Positions 33,116 through 42,078 of a stretch of DNA of 64,000 bases are shown piece after piece. The stretch spans positions 1-64,000 of the forward strand of contig JAFEFF010000196.1 in NCBI GenBank assembly GCA_018240745.1. Reading direction: 5' to 3'. A program made the translations under genes and the position numbers. The DNA is from Pseudomonadota bacterium. Its GTDB lineage: Bacteria > Pseudomonadota > Alphaproteobacteria > Reyranellales > Reyranellaceae. Each line of letters opens with the position of its first letter. Position 1 is the first letter of the stretch. Below the pieces are notes generated by a model, which searched no databases, was not told the DNA's origin, and saw only the letters and a list, made by a program, of their open reading frames with translations.

Positions 33116-34989
33116 ACGTCGCCGTCGACCTCGCTCCCGTCGTTACGCTGGTCGGTAACCCCAATTGCGGCAAGACCGCGCTGTTCAACGCCCTGACCGG
33201 CAGCCGGCAGAAGGTCGCGAACTATCCCGGCGTCACGGTCGAGAAGAAGACCGGCCGGGTGGTCACCCCGACCGGCCGCACGCTCGACGTCGTCGACCTG
33301 CCCGGCACCTATTCCCTGCGCGCCCGTTCGCCCGATGAGGAGATCACCCGCGATGTCGTGCTGGGCAAGCTCGCGAGCGAACGCGCGCCCGACCTGATCG
33401 TCTGCGTCGCCGACGCCTCCAACCTGCGCCTCGCCATCCGGCTCGCGCTCGAGCTCAAGCATGTCGGCCGGCCGGTGCTGATGTCGCTCAACATGATGGA
33501 CATCGCCAAGAAGCGCGGCATCGACATCGACCTCGAGGCGCTGTCGCGCGAACTCGGCATCCCGGTCGTGGCCTCGGTCGCGGTGCGTCGCGGTGGCATC
33601 GACCGGTTGATGCAGGCGCTCGACGAGCGGACCGCCCGGCTCGAGCCGGCCGGCACCGCCGACTGGCGGGCGCCCGACGCGGCGGCGTTGCGCAACGCCC
33701 AGCGCGAAGCCGATCGCGTGCTGCGCGTGGCGATCCGCAATGCGGGCAAGCTCGATCCGGGCACCGCCAGGGCCGACCAGGTCCTGCTGCATCCGGTCGG
33801 CGGGCTGATCATCCTGCTCGCCATCCTGTTCGTGATGTTCCAGGCGGTGTTCGCCTGGGCCCAGCCGGCGATGAATCTGATCTCCGACGGCTTCACCTGG
33901 CTCGGCGTGCAGGCGGCGGCCCTGCCGCTGCCCGAGATCATCCGCAGCTTCCTCAAGGACGGCCTGATCTCCGGCGTCGGCAGCGTCATCGTCTTCCTGC
34001 CGCAGATCGTCATTCTGTTCCTGTTCATCCTGCTGCTCGAAGACCTCGGATACATGGCCCGCGCGGCGTTCCTGATGGACCGCATCATGGGCGGCGCGGG
34101 CCTGCATGGACGCGCCTTCATCCCGCTGCTGTCGTCCTTCGCCTGCGCCATTCCCGGCATCATGGCGACGCGGGTGATCGACGACCGGCGCGACCGGCTG
34201 ACCACCATCCTGGTCGCGCCATTGATGACCTGCTCGGCGCGCATTCCGGTCTACACCCTGATCATCTCCGCCTTCGTCCCCGACACGAAGGTCTGGGGCT
34301 TCGTCGGCCTGCAGGGGCTGGTGATGTTCGGCCTCTACGCTGCCGGCATCACCGGCGCGCTCGCCGTCTCGTTCGTCGCCAAGCGTTTCTTCTGGCGCAC
34401 CACGGCGGGGGAGCCCTTCATGCTCGAGCTGCCGGACTACAAGATTCCGCAAGCGCGCAGCCTGGCGATGGGCGTCACCGCCCGCGCGCTGGCGTTCCTC
34501 AAGCGCGCCGGCACGACCATCCTGTCGATGATGATCCTGATCTGGGTGCTCGCCTCCTTTCCGCAGCCGCCGGAGGGCGCGGCCGGCCCCGCGATCAACT
34601 ACAGCCTCGCCGCCAAGATCGGCCACGCGATCGAGCCGGTCACCAGGCCGCTGGGCTTCAACTGGCAGATCAACGTCGCGCTGATCCCCGGCATGGCGGC
34701 GCGCGAGGTCGCGGTCGGCGCGCTCGGCACGATCTACGCCGTCGACGCAGGCGAGGGTGCAAGGGAGAAGATCGGGAAGGCGCTCGCCGGACAGTGGTCG
34801 CTTGGCACGGCGCTGGCGCTGCTCGTCTGGTACGTCTTCGCGCCGCAATGCGCCTCGACCTTGGCTGTGATTCGCCGCGAAACCGGCGGCTGGCGCTGGA
34901 TGGCCGTCACTTTCTTCTACATGCTGGCGCTCGCCTACGCGGCGGCCTTCGCCACCTTCCAGATCGCGCACGCCGCCGGCGCGGGCTAA
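33112..34989 (+). CDS. feoB: Ferrous iron transporter B (FeoB)
   Basis: A 625-residue iron importer. The N-terminal G domain has G1 GNPNCGKT (15-22), G3 DLPGTYS (62-68) and the G4-like NMMD. A GDI helical region follows. The membrane part has two Gate domains, one marked by LLEDLGYMARAAFLMDRIM and the other by GVTARALAFLKRAGTTIL, plus LMTCSARIPVYTLIISAF with the conserved Cys. The length is short compared with E. coli FeoB (773) but normal for alphaproteobacteria. It overlaps feoA by 4 bp, and its TAA interlocks with the next gene's TAG (CTAA). Confidence 0.95.
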   Translation: MNVAVDLAPVVTLVGNPNCGKTALFNALTGSRQKVANYPGVTVEKKTGRVVTPTGRTLDVVDLPGTYSLRARSPDEEITRDVVLGKLASERAPDLIVCVADASNLRLAIRLALELKHVGRPVLMSLNMMDIAKKRGIDIDLEALSRELGIPVVASVAVRRGGIDRLMQALDERTARLEPAGTADWRAPDAAALRNAQREADRVLRVAIRNAGKLDPGTARADQVLLHPVGGLIILLAILFVMFQAVFAWAQPAMNLISDGFTWLGVQAAALPLPEIIRSFLKDGLISGVGSVIVFLPQIVILFLFILLLEDLGYMARAAFLMDRIMGGAGLHGRAFIPLLSSFACAIPGIMATRVIDDRRDRLTTILVAPLMTCSARIPVYTLIISAFVPDTKVWGFVGLQGLVMFGLYAAGITGALAVSFVAKRFFWRTTAGEPFMLELPDYKIPQARSLAMGVTARALAFLKRAGTTILSMMILIWVLASFPQPPEGAAGPAINYSLAAKIGHAIEPVTRPLGFNWQINVALIPGMAAREVAVGALGTIYAVDAGEGAREKIGKALAGQWSLGTALALLVWYVFAPQCASTLAVIRRETGGWRWMAVTFFYMLALAYAAAFATFQIAHAAGAG

Positions 34990-35390
34990 TTGGCGACGGA
35001 GCCCTCGACAGCAAAGGTGTGATACGTGGCGTATCGCTCGCCAACGGTCCGGACCTGCACGTAGGCCGGGTCGTTGCGCCAGGCTTTCAGCGCCTCCATG
35101 TTCGGATACATGTAGATGACGACGCGCTTGGGCGGATTGCCGTCGACGGCAACCACCTGCGAACCGGTCGCCGCCGCGCCCGCCGCCGCAACCAGTTTCC
35201 CGCCGTGCGCCTTGATGATCTCTCTTGCCTTTGGAAGATATTCCCTGGCGTAGCCGTCGGGGTTGGTGACGTCGATCTGGCCGATCAGATAGGCGGGCGG
35301 CTTTGCCTCGCTGTGCAGTGACCTGCCGCCAAGGGCGCCCAAGGCCGTACACGTCAACATGAGGATACCGATCCTGTATCGAGCGTTCAT
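34986..35390 (-). CDS. Secreted DUF1330 protein
   Basis: A 134-residue protein with a signal peptide (first 24 residues) and a DUF1330 ferredoxin-like fold: AYLIGQIDVTNPDGYAREYL, AHGGKLVAAAG and RVVIYMYPNMEALKAWRNDPAY are typical. Members bind small molecules or act as dimers; function is unknown. It is divergent from a LysR regulator with 80 bp between starts, so the regulator may control it. Its stop interlocks with feoB in 4 bp. Confidence 0.83.
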   Translation of the reverse strand: MNARYRIGILMLTCTALGALGGRSLHSEAKPPAYLIGQIDVTNPDGYAREYLPKAREIIKAHGGKLVAAAGAAATGSQVVAVDGNPPKRVVIYMYPNMEALKAWRNDPAYVQVRTVGERYATYHTFAVEGSVAN

Positions 35391-35470
35391 GTGGGCCTCC
35401 GTCCATGTCGTCGGACGGGACTCTCGTCACGCGGCCCAAAGACGTCCAATACATATATTCTCTAAATCTT

Positions 35471-36466
35471 ATGCCCGAATGGTATAAGCAGGCCGTGAAC
35501 CTTCGACAGGCCCTCACGTTCCTGACCGTCGCCGAGCTCGGCACCGTCTCGAAGGCTGCGTTGCGCCTGCGGGTCGCCCAGCCGGCCCTGTCCAGGCAGA
35601 TCATCGGCCTCGAGCAGGAGCTCGGCTTGCGTCTCTTCGACCGGGTCGGGCGTCGTCTCCTGCTGACCGGTGAAGGCGAGCAGTTGATGGCAGGCTGCCG
35701 GGTGCTGCTCAACAGTGCCAGTTCGCTGAAAGAGCAGGCTCAGCTGCTCAGTCAGGGAGATACTGGCGTTCTCAAGGTGGCCGGGTCACCGCAGCACATC
35801 GAAAGTGTGCTGTCGCAATTCCTGCACCGGTATGCGGAGCGATATCCCAGGGTCGAGGTGAAGCTCACCGAAGGCACGGGCAGCGAAATACTGACGTTGC
35901 TCGAACGCGGGGAAGTCCATCTCGGCCAGAACCTGCTGCATGCGGTCAGGCTGGATGAACGGCACTTCGGCAGTCTTCCGCTGGGATCTGTTGAGCTGCT
36001 GGCTGTCTGCCACCCCGCAATGCCGCTCGGTCCCAGTCGCACCGTCGAGGTCGCCGACCTTGCCGGGCTTCCGTTGCTGCTGCTGGACGGCGGGTTCGGA
36101 TTCCGGCGAGCCTTCGATGCGGCAAGCCGGATGGCGGGGCTGAAGCCGACGATCCTGTTCGAAAGTCGCAACCCGCATACCTTGCTGGCGCTCGCCGAGG
36201 CGGGGCATGGCGTAGCGATCGTTCCGTCCCAGCTTCAGTGTCGTCGCTACAAAGTGAGGATTGTCGGTCTCACGCACCGACGTCGCGTGCTGCAGGAGCC
36301 TCTGACCATATCCTGGGACAAGCGGCGTTCCCTGCCTCGCTTCGCGACCGACTATTGCACCATGCTCACCGCGTACATGCGGGAGACCTTTCCGATCACG
36401 CGTCCGACGGAGCCGGTCTTGCGAGGCAGGAAGAGGAGCCGTCGGCTCCGTGCGAGCGGCACCTAA
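35471..36466 (+). CDS. LysR-family transcriptional regulator
   Basis: A 331-residue regulator. The winged-helix DNA-binding part is NLRQALTFLTVAELGTVSKAALRLRVAQPALSRQIIGLEQELGLRLFDR, about residues 10-60, and the LysR substrate domain follows, with ESVLSQFLHRYAERYP and a C-terminal lobe. I start at ATG 35471; a GTG at 35495 before NLRQ and an upstream ATG at 35405 are also possible. The gap before it is AT-rich (ACATATATTC), which suits a promoter. The divergent partner is DUF1330. The stop interlocks with the GT39 gene in 4 bp. Confidence 0.85.
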   Translation: MPEWYKQAVNLRQALTFLTVAELGTVSKAALRLRVAQPALSRQIIGLEQELGLRLFDRVGRRLLLTGEGEQLMAGCRVLLNSASSLKEQAQLLSQGDTGVLKVAGSPQHIESVLSQFLHRYAERYPRVEVKLTEGTGSEILTLLERGEVHLGQNLLHAVRLDERHFGSLPLGSVELLAVCHPAMPLGPSRTVEVADLAGLPLLLLDGGFGFRRAFDAASRMAGLKPTILFESRNPHTLLALAEAGHGVAIVPSQLQCRRYKVRIVGLTHRRRVLQEPLTISWDKRRSLPRFATDYCTMLTAYMRETFPITRPTEPVLRGRKRSRRLRASGT

Positions 36467-38229
36467 TCGGGCTTCAAATCGAAGAGCTGGATCGGCCATC
36501 TTCCCGCAGGCGACATCGAGAGCCATTCCGAAGGCGCGACCAACCTGCCATTGGCACGGACCCATCGCGTGATGGGGTTGGGGCGGGTGAGCCCGCCGAG
36601 CAGCGCGTAGCGCACCTCGCCGCGCTTCACCTTCCCGGCGAACGCCTCGACGGTGAGGATCGGCTCGTTGCCGAAGAAGCCGCCGTACGCCATCGCCGGC
36701 AGGCCGGTGCGCACGATCACCGGCGCGGCCAGCCCGGCGGTCGGCGCGGCGACGACGAAGCGCGCATCGCCGCGATGGGTCGTCAGGAAATCGATCAGCT
36801 TGGGGTCGCTGCTGAGCGCGATGTAGTTGTTCGACAGCACCGGTCCGCGACCGTCATCGCGGCCGAGCCAGCGCGCCAGGCTCGCCGAGGGGAGCGTCAG
36901 GTTGCCGGGCGAGAAGAGGGTGCTGAGCGCCCATGCCGCCGGCAGAACCAGCAAGGCCACGCCGCCGACCATTGCCGGCGGGCGCTTGCCGCGGACCAGG
37001 GTGAGGACGGCGACGGCAATGGCGACCGCCGGCGCGGCAAGCCAGGGGGAGGTCCAGCCCAGCGACTCGCTCGCCAGATGGAGCTGCCAGGCTGCGCAGA
37101 GGGCAAGCCCGATCGCCAGCCAGCCCGGGCCGCGGCGCCACAGCCGCACCGCGCCGAGCCCGGCCAGGGCCGCGACGGGCGGCGTGATGGCCGAGAGATA
37201 GTACAGGTGGAAGATGCCGCCGGCAGCGCTGAACACCACGCCATAGGTAAGAAGCCACACGCCCCACAGCAGCAGCGAGGCATCGATGCGGTCGCGCCGT
37301 CGCAGCAGGAACAGGCCGGCCAGCGCGAGCGGCAGCAGCCACGCGAACTGCGCCGCCAGCCGCGGCGTGGCCAGCCGCAAGGCGCCGGCCGGCACCGCAT
37401 CGTACAGCTCGAACGGCAGCGCCGGCACGGCCCGCGGCCGATCCGGCCGCTGCAGCACGAACCGCTCGAGCCCGTTGTGAGCCACGGCGAGCTCCAGCAT
37501 GGAATTGCCCGCGGTGCTGCCGGCATAGGGCCGGCGGTCGCGCGGCGTGAGGTCGAAGGCGAGCGACCAGGAAAGCGATACGACCGCCAATGTCACGCCG
37601 GCCACGGCCATCCAGCCGAGCCGCCGCCGCAGGTCGAGCGCACCCGCGCGCCACCAGCCGGCCAGCAGTGCCGGGCCGCAGACCAGCGCGGCCAGCATCT
37701 TCACGTTGAAGGCGATGCCTAGCAGCGCCATTGCCAGGACCAGCGACCCGCCGCGGCCGCGCAACGCTGCCCAGGCCGCGAGCAGCAGGAAGAGGACCAG
37801 CCAGGAATCGGTGTTGTTGGAGCGGTCGATCGCGACCGCGATCGGCATCAGGGCCAGCAGCAGGGCTGCGATGATTCCCGCGGCGATGCCGAACGGCCGT
37901 CGCACCAGCCGGTAGAGCAGCGCCACCGAAGCGATGCCGGCCAGCGCCTGAGGCAGGTGGATCGTCCAGCCGCTGAAGCCCAGTAGCCTGGCGAAGGCGG
38001 CCTGAATCCAGAACGCCACCGGCGGCTTGTCGAGCGAGACAAAGCCCGCCGGATCGAACGAGTTGTAGAACAGCAGGGCGGCGCCCTGCAGGCCGCTGCG
38101 CACACCGGCGGCATAGTACTCGGTGCCGAAACCGTTGGCGTCCAGCCGCCACAGGCGCATCGCCGCGGCCAGCACCAGGACAGCGCCGATGCAGATCGAG
38201 TCGAGCCGCTTGCGGTTGATCCCCGACAT
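36463..38229 (-). CDS. GT39/ArnT-like membrane glycosyltransferase
   Basis: A 588-residue polytopic membrane protein of the PMT/ArnT type. About twelve helices lie between residues 10 and 450. The luminal first loop carries LDANGFGTEYYAAGVRSGLQG and LDKPPVAFWIQAAFARLLGF, which hold the acidic catalytic residues and the DKPPV motif. RSNNTDSWLVLFLLLA also matches. It should transfer a sugar from a polyprenyl phosphate carrier to a cell-surface acceptor. The soluble C-terminal part is about 130 residues. It overlaps the LysR end by 4 bp. Confidence 0.87.
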   Translation of the reverse strand: MSGINRKRLDSICIGAVLVLAAAMRLWRLDANGFGTEYYAAGVRSGLQGAALLFYNSFDPAGFVSLDKPPVAFWIQAAFARLLGFSGWTIHLPQALAGIASVALLYRLVRRPFGIAAGIIAALLLALMPIAVAIDRSNNTDSWLVLFLLLAAWAALRGRGGSLVLAMALLGIAFNVKMLAALVCGPALLAGWWRAGALDLRRRLGWMAVAGVTLAVVSLSWSLAFDLTPRDRRPYAGSTAGNSMLELAVAHNGLERFVLQRPDRPRAVPALPFELYDAVPAGALRLATPRLAAQFAWLLPLALAGLFLLRRRDRIDASLLLWGVWLLTYGVVFSAAGGIFHLYYLSAITPPVAALAGLGAVRLWRRGPGWLAIGLALCAAWQLHLASESLGWTSPWLAAPAVAIAVAVLTLVRGKRPPAMVGGVALLVLPAAWALSTLFSPGNLTLPSASLARWLGRDDGRGPVLSNNYIALSSDPKLIDFLTTHRGDARFVVAAPTAGLAAPVIVRTGLPAMAYGGFFGNEPILTVEAFAGKVKRGEVRYALLGGLTRPNPITRWVRANGRLVAPSEWLSMSPAGRWPIQLFDLKPD

Positions 38230-38275
38230 TCCTCTGCTGCAGTTTACGCGAGGAACGCGCCAAACATCCCGCGCC

Positions 38276-38635
38276 CTACAGGTGTATCGGGCCCTTGAAG
38301 ACGAAGAAGGCGCCCAGGGCGATGAAGGCGAAGCCGACGGCGTGGTTCACCGTCAGCCGCTCGCCGAGATAGAAGACCGCGAAGGCCGCGAACACAACGA
38401 GTGTGATCACTTCCTGCATGGTCTTGAGCTCGGCGGGATTGTAGGCCTGGACGCCCCAGCGGTTGGCCGGGACGGCGAAACAGTACTCGATGAAGGCGAT
38501 GCTCCAGCTCGCCAGGATGACCAGCCACAGGGGCCGGTCGGTGAACTTCAGATGCCCGTACCAGGCGAAGGTCATGAACACGTTGGAGCACAGCAACAGC
38601 ACGATCGGTGCGATCGAGGGGGGAAGCCAGCTCAC
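38276..38635 (-). CDS. DMT-family small membrane protein (DUF486)
   Basis: A 119-residue protein with four predicted helices. LLCSNVFMTFAWYGHLKF, WSIAFIEYCFAVPANRWG and LKTMQEVITLVVFAAFAVFYLGER match DUF486, a single-domain member of the drug/metabolite transporter superfamily, and probably work as a dimer. The substrate is unknown. It starts 12 bp downstream of the Bug receptor gene on the same strand and could be cotranscribed with it. Confidence 0.88.
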   Translation of the reverse strand: MSWLPPSIAPIVLLLCSNVFMTFAWYGHLKFTDRPLWLVILASWSIAFIEYCFAVPANRWGVQAYNPAELKTMQEVITLVVFAAFAVFYLGERLTVNHAVGFAFIALGAFFVFKGPIHL

Positions 38636-38647
38636 AACGCTCTCCTG

Positions 38648-39631
38648 CTATTCCGCCTTGATGCCGAGCTTCTTGATCAGCGGCACGACCACCTTGTCTT
38701 CCTTGTCGAGCATGGCGGCGAGCTCCTCGGGCGTGCTCGGTTTGGCCTCGGCGGTGAGGTCGGCGAATTTCTTCACCACCGCCGGATCGGTCAGCACCTT
38801 CACCATCGCGTCGTGCAGCTTGTTCAGCACGTGCGGCGGCATCTTCGCGGGACCGTAGAGGCCGGTGTAGGTCGCATAGGTGAAGTCCTCGAGCCCCTTG
38901 ATGCCGAGCTCCTTAACGGTCGGCACATCGGGCAGTTCCGGCAGGCGCTTGTCGGAGGTCACGGCAAGTGGTCGCAGCTTGCCCGCCCTGATGTGTCCGA
39001 TCGCGCTGTTGAGCTGGTCGATCTGTGCCGGCACCTGGCCGGCGATGACGTCGATCGAGGCCTGGCCGCTGCCCTTGTAGTGGACCAGCGTGTACCTGGC
39101 GCCGCTGCCGGCGCTCAACAGCTCGGCGACGATGTGGTTGGTCGTGCCGACGCCCGAGTCGGCTATGGTCAGGCTGCCGGCCTTGTCGATGCCGGTCCTG
39201 ATGAACTCGGCGAATGTCCTGATCGGCGAAGATGGCGTCACGACGATCACCGCCGGCACCGCCTGGATATGACTGATCGGCTGGAACGCCGTCTTCCAAT
39301 CGTAGGGCGCGTTGCCGTAGATCGCCGGGATATCGACCATCGAGTTGGCCGAGACCAGCAGGTTGTAGCCGTCGGGGGCGGAGCGGGCGATCACGTCCGA
39401 GCCGATCATCCCCGAGGCACCGGCCTTGTTCTCGACCAGCACGGTGACGCCCAGCACGTCCTTCAGCTTGTCGCCGATGATGCGTGCCGTGACGTCGATG
39501 TTCCCGCCCGGCGCGTAGGGCGCCATGATGCGGATCGGTCTTTCGGGAAACTCCGCGGCGGCGGGGGCCGCCACGGCAAGGGCAAGGACAGGGGCAAGGA
39601 ACGCACCAAACCACGCTGATTTGAATTGCAT
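38648..39631 (-). CDS. Bug-family tripartite tricarboxylate receptor (second copy)
   Basis: A 327-residue periplasmic receptor. Signal peptide MQFKSAWFGAFLAPVLALAV ends near AAA. The domain has FPERPIRIMAPYAPGGNIDVTARIIGDKL, VENKAGASGMIGSDVIARS and ADSGVGTTNHIVAEL. I start at ATG 39631, behind GAGTGG; ATG 39643 would add four residues. As at 18297, no TctAB membrane genes accompany it. It shares the family fold with that copy but is clearly not a recent duplicate. Confidence 0.88.
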   Translation of the reverse strand: MQFKSAWFGAFLAPVLALAVAAPAAAEFPERPIRIMAPYAPGGNIDVTARIIGDKLKDVLGVTVLVENKAGASGMIGSDVIARSAPDGYNLLVSANSMVDIPAIYGNAPYDWKTAFQPISHIQAVPAVIVVTPSSPIRTFAEFIRTGIDKAGSLTIADSGVGTTNHIVAELLSAGSGARYTLVHYKGSGQASIDVIAGQVPAQIDQLNSAIGHIRAGKLRPLAVTSDKRLPELPDVPTVKELGIKGLEDFTYATYTGLYGPAKMPPHVLNKLHDAMVKVLTDPAVVKKFADLTAEAKPSTPEELAAMLDKEDKVVVPLIKKLGIKAE

Positions 39632-39678
39632 CGGTCCACTCATAGTCACGACAGCGAGCTTAATCCACGCATCCAACC

Positions 39679-40521
39679 ATGTATCCTTTCCGCCGCATGA
39701 AGGCGATTTTTCTCGGCCTCCTCATAGTGCTGATGGCGTCGCACGCCGGCGCCCAGACGCCGCAGGACAACGCGTATGTCGAGGCGCGCCGGCGGCTGGC
39801 CGCGGATCTCGCAGCGAAACGGAAGTCGCTGCCGGAACCGGTCGACGAGAACGTCTGGCACCGCGAGGAAGGGCGCGCGCACGACACCCTGAAGGCGAAG
39901 CTGCAGGAGGCGCTGGGCTCGGCGCCGCCGCCCGACGGTTTCGAGATCACGCGGTCCAATCCCGACCCGGTGTGTTGCGGCAAGGGCGCCGACTCGCTCG
40001 ATGCGCTGGCCATCTCGAAGGACAAGCTCCGGGCGGTGATGACGACGGAAGGCATCCTCAAGCTGTGGCTGGGCCGCGATCCGCGGACCGCCCTGCAGAG
40101 CGACGATATCGACTATTACCGCGCGCTCGACACCGACGCCCCGGTCGCAGTGTTCGCCGCGCTGCCGGTCGAGGCGCCGCCCGGAACCGACCTCGCCCTC
40201 GGCCGGCTGGTGATCAAGGGCCAGGGCATCGGCCGTTTCCCGCTCCATACGATCGCCGCCGTGGTCAAGAACGAACGCGTCCTGCTGATCATGACGCCGG
40301 CTTCGCTCGAGGCGGCGAACGCCGGCTCGCCCTGCGAGAGGCAGTGGCAGCAGAGCACCGAGCGCTACCGCACCGCCGACGACCTCGAAGAGCGCCGCAC
40401 GATCAACGTCGAGGCCGGCAAGCAGCTCGAGCAGTGCGTTAAAGAGCACGGCGGCCAGGCGCTGTTCCCCGGGCTCGGCCGCCGCGCGCAGAAGCTGGTC
40501 GATGCGCTGAGCGCGGAATAG
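39679..40521 (+). CDS. Secreted hypothetical protein
   Basis: A 280-residue protein. The signal peptide MKAIFLGLLIVLMASHAGAQ (from ATG 39697; ATG 39679 would add six residues) is followed by an alpha-helical charged segment (about 30-80), then a mixed domain with PDPVCCGKGADSLDALAIS and two later cysteines (SPCERQW and EQCVKEHGG). The cysteines suggest disulfides outside the cytoplasm. I recognise no family. It is divergent from the Bug receptor and followed by a family A repeat. Confidence 0.6.
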   Translation: MYPFRRMKAIFLGLLIVLMASHAGAQTPQDNAYVEARRRLAADLAAKRKSLPEPVDENVWHREEGRAHDTLKAKLQEALGSAPPPDGFEITRSNPDPVCCGKGADSLDALAISKDKLRAVMTTEGILKLWLGRDPRTALQSDDIDYYRALDTDAPVAVFAALPVEAPPGTDLALGRLVIKGQGIGRFPLHTIAAVVKNERVLLIMTPASLEAANAGSPCERQWQQSTERYRTADDLEERRTINVEAGKQLEQCVKEHGGQALFPGLGRRAQKLVDALSAE

Positions 40522-40539
40522 TCCGCGTCATGGTCTTCC

Positions 40540-40598
40540 GGACCGCGGGCCTCCAGGCCCGCATCATGAGTCTGAGCGGGCCTGGAGGCCCACGGTCC
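40540..40598. repeat. Family A palindromic element, two 23-bp arms
   Basis: The left arm 40540-40562 and right arm 40576-40598 are complementary at 22 of 23 positions around a 13-nt spacer containing TCATGA. Each arm self-pairs as GCGGGC, 6-nt loop, GCCCGC or GCCCAC, and the outer ends are GGACC and GGTCC. It fills the gap between the hypothetical gene and the convergent amidase gene. Confidence 0.87.
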
Positions 40599-40609
40599 GC
40601 ATGAGCATT

Positions 40610-42043
40610 CTATTCCAACTTCGGCCGGTGCTGCGCCCACGGCCGCGCCACTTCGAGCAGCGCGCCGAGCCGCAGCACGTCGGTTTCGTGCGCCCACTTG
40701 CCGACGATCTGGACCGAGGTCGGCAGATGGTCGGCGCCGAAGCCCGACGGCACGGCGAGCGCGGGATGGCCGGTGAGGTTGAAAGGGTACTGGTAGGACG
40801 TCCAGCCCTGGCGGGTGATGCCGCACTTCACGCCGTCGACCACCACCTCGTCGTTGGCGGCGTCGTGCGTCACCTCGAGCGCGGTGCGCGCGCTGGTCGG
40901 CGAGACGATGAAGTCGTAGCGCTCGAACAGCGTCTGGATCTTGCGGAACAGCACGGTGCGGGCGAACTGGGCGTTGCGGAAGTCGGCGAGCGTGAACTTG
41001 GCGCCGCGCTCCATGAAGGCGAGCGTCACCGGGTCCATCCGGTTCTGCCACTTCGGCAGGTACTGCGCGCAGGTCACCGCAAAGCCCGCCTGGTAGAGCA
41101 CGCGGCCCTCGTATTCGATCCAGTCGATCCGGTCGGCGACCTCCTCGACCGTGGCGCCCATCGCCTCCCAGGCGGCGAGGCAGCCGCGCGTGTTGGCACG
41201 CACGTCCGTCGCGACGCGCGGGTTGGCCATGCGCTCGACATAGCCGATTCGCACGCCGGACAGGTCGTCGCCCGAGAGCTTGGGCGAGAGCGGCCGCGAC
41301 GTGGCGCCGAGCGACCACGGATCCTTCGCGCTGGGACCGGCGAGCGCGGCGTGCATGACCGCGGCATCGGTGATGGTGCGCGCCAGCGGCCCGGCGAAGA
41401 CGTTGTTGCCGAAGGCGTCGCGGCTGGTGTCGTAGGGAACGATGCCGAGCGTCGGCTTCAACCCGACCAGGCCCGAGCACGAGGCCGGCCCGCGCACCGA
41501 GCCCGCGCCGTCGGTGCCGAGCGACAGCGGCCCGAGGCCCGCCGCGACGGCCGCCGCGCCGCCACCGCTCGAACCGCCCGGTGTGCGCTCGAGGTTCCAG
41601 GGATTGCGCGTGACGCCGAACTCCGGCCCGTCAGTCAGGCCCTTGACACCGAACTCCGGCGACGTCGCCTTGCCGAGGATGATCGCGCCGGCCGCGCGCA
41701 GCCGCTTCACCAGGATGTCGTCGTCGCCCGCCGGCGGGTTGTCGGCGAAGATCGCCGAGCCGTGCCGCGTCGGCACGCCCTTCACGTCGACCAGGTCCTT
41801 GATGCCGACAGGCACGCCATGCAACGGCCCGAGCGCCGCGCCGCGCATGACGGCGTCCTCGGCCGTCTTCGCGTCTCGCCGCGCTTCCTCTGCCATCACC
41901 ACGCGAAAGCAGTTGAGCTTGGGCTGTGCCTCGTCGACCGCCTTCAGCACGGCATCGAGATATTCGACCGGCGAAAGCTTCTTCGAACGAATGAGGGCAG
42001 CGGCCTTTACAGCGGGCATGTAGAGCAGATCGGCGTCGGGCAT
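40610..42043 (-). CDS. Amidase (amidase-signature family)
   Basis: A 477-residue serine amidase. The Ser-cisSer-Lys triad is seen as Lys in GVPVGIKDLVDVKG, Ser in LSLGTDGAGSVRGPAS and the glycine-rich RTPGGSSGGGAAAVAAG. LGPLHGVPVGIKD and KATSPEFGVKG are typical flanks. It resembles GatA-like and aryl-acylamidase types but lacks gatB or gatC nearby, so it acts alone on a small amide. ATG 42043 is preferred over GTG 42052. It is divergent from the TauE/SafE gene. Confidence 0.9.
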   Translation of the reverse strand: MPDADLLYMPAVKAAALIRSKKLSPVEYLDAVLKAVDEAQPKLNCFRVVMAEEARRDAKTAEDAVMRGAALGPLHGVPVGIKDLVDVKGVPTRHGSAIFADNPPAGDDDILVKRLRAAGAIILGKATSPEFGVKGLTDGPEFGVTRNPWNLERTPGGSSGGGAAAVAAGLGPLSLGTDGAGSVRGPASCSGLVGLKPTLGIVPYDTSRDAFGNNVFAGPLARTITDAAVMHAALAGPSAKDPWSLGATSRPLSPKLSGDDLSGVRIGYVERMANPRVATDVRANTRGCLAAWEAMGATVEEVADRIDWIEYEGRVLYQAGFAVTCAQYLPKWQNRMDPVTLAFMERGAKFTLADFRNAQFARTVLFRKIQTLFERYDFIVSPTSARTALEVTHDAANDEVVVDGVKCGITRQGWTSYQYPFNLTGHPALAVPSGFGADHLPTSVQIVGKWAHETDVLRLGALLEVARPWAQHRPKLE

Positions 42044-42078
42044 GAGGGGCACCTTAGCCGAACCTCGACAGCCTCCAA

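Noticed and set aside
32800..35712. Open frame of 970 codons antisense to feoAB
   Set aside because: It lies across feoA, feoB and the DUF1330/LysR region, contains no recognisable motif and is composed of low-complexity charged residues.
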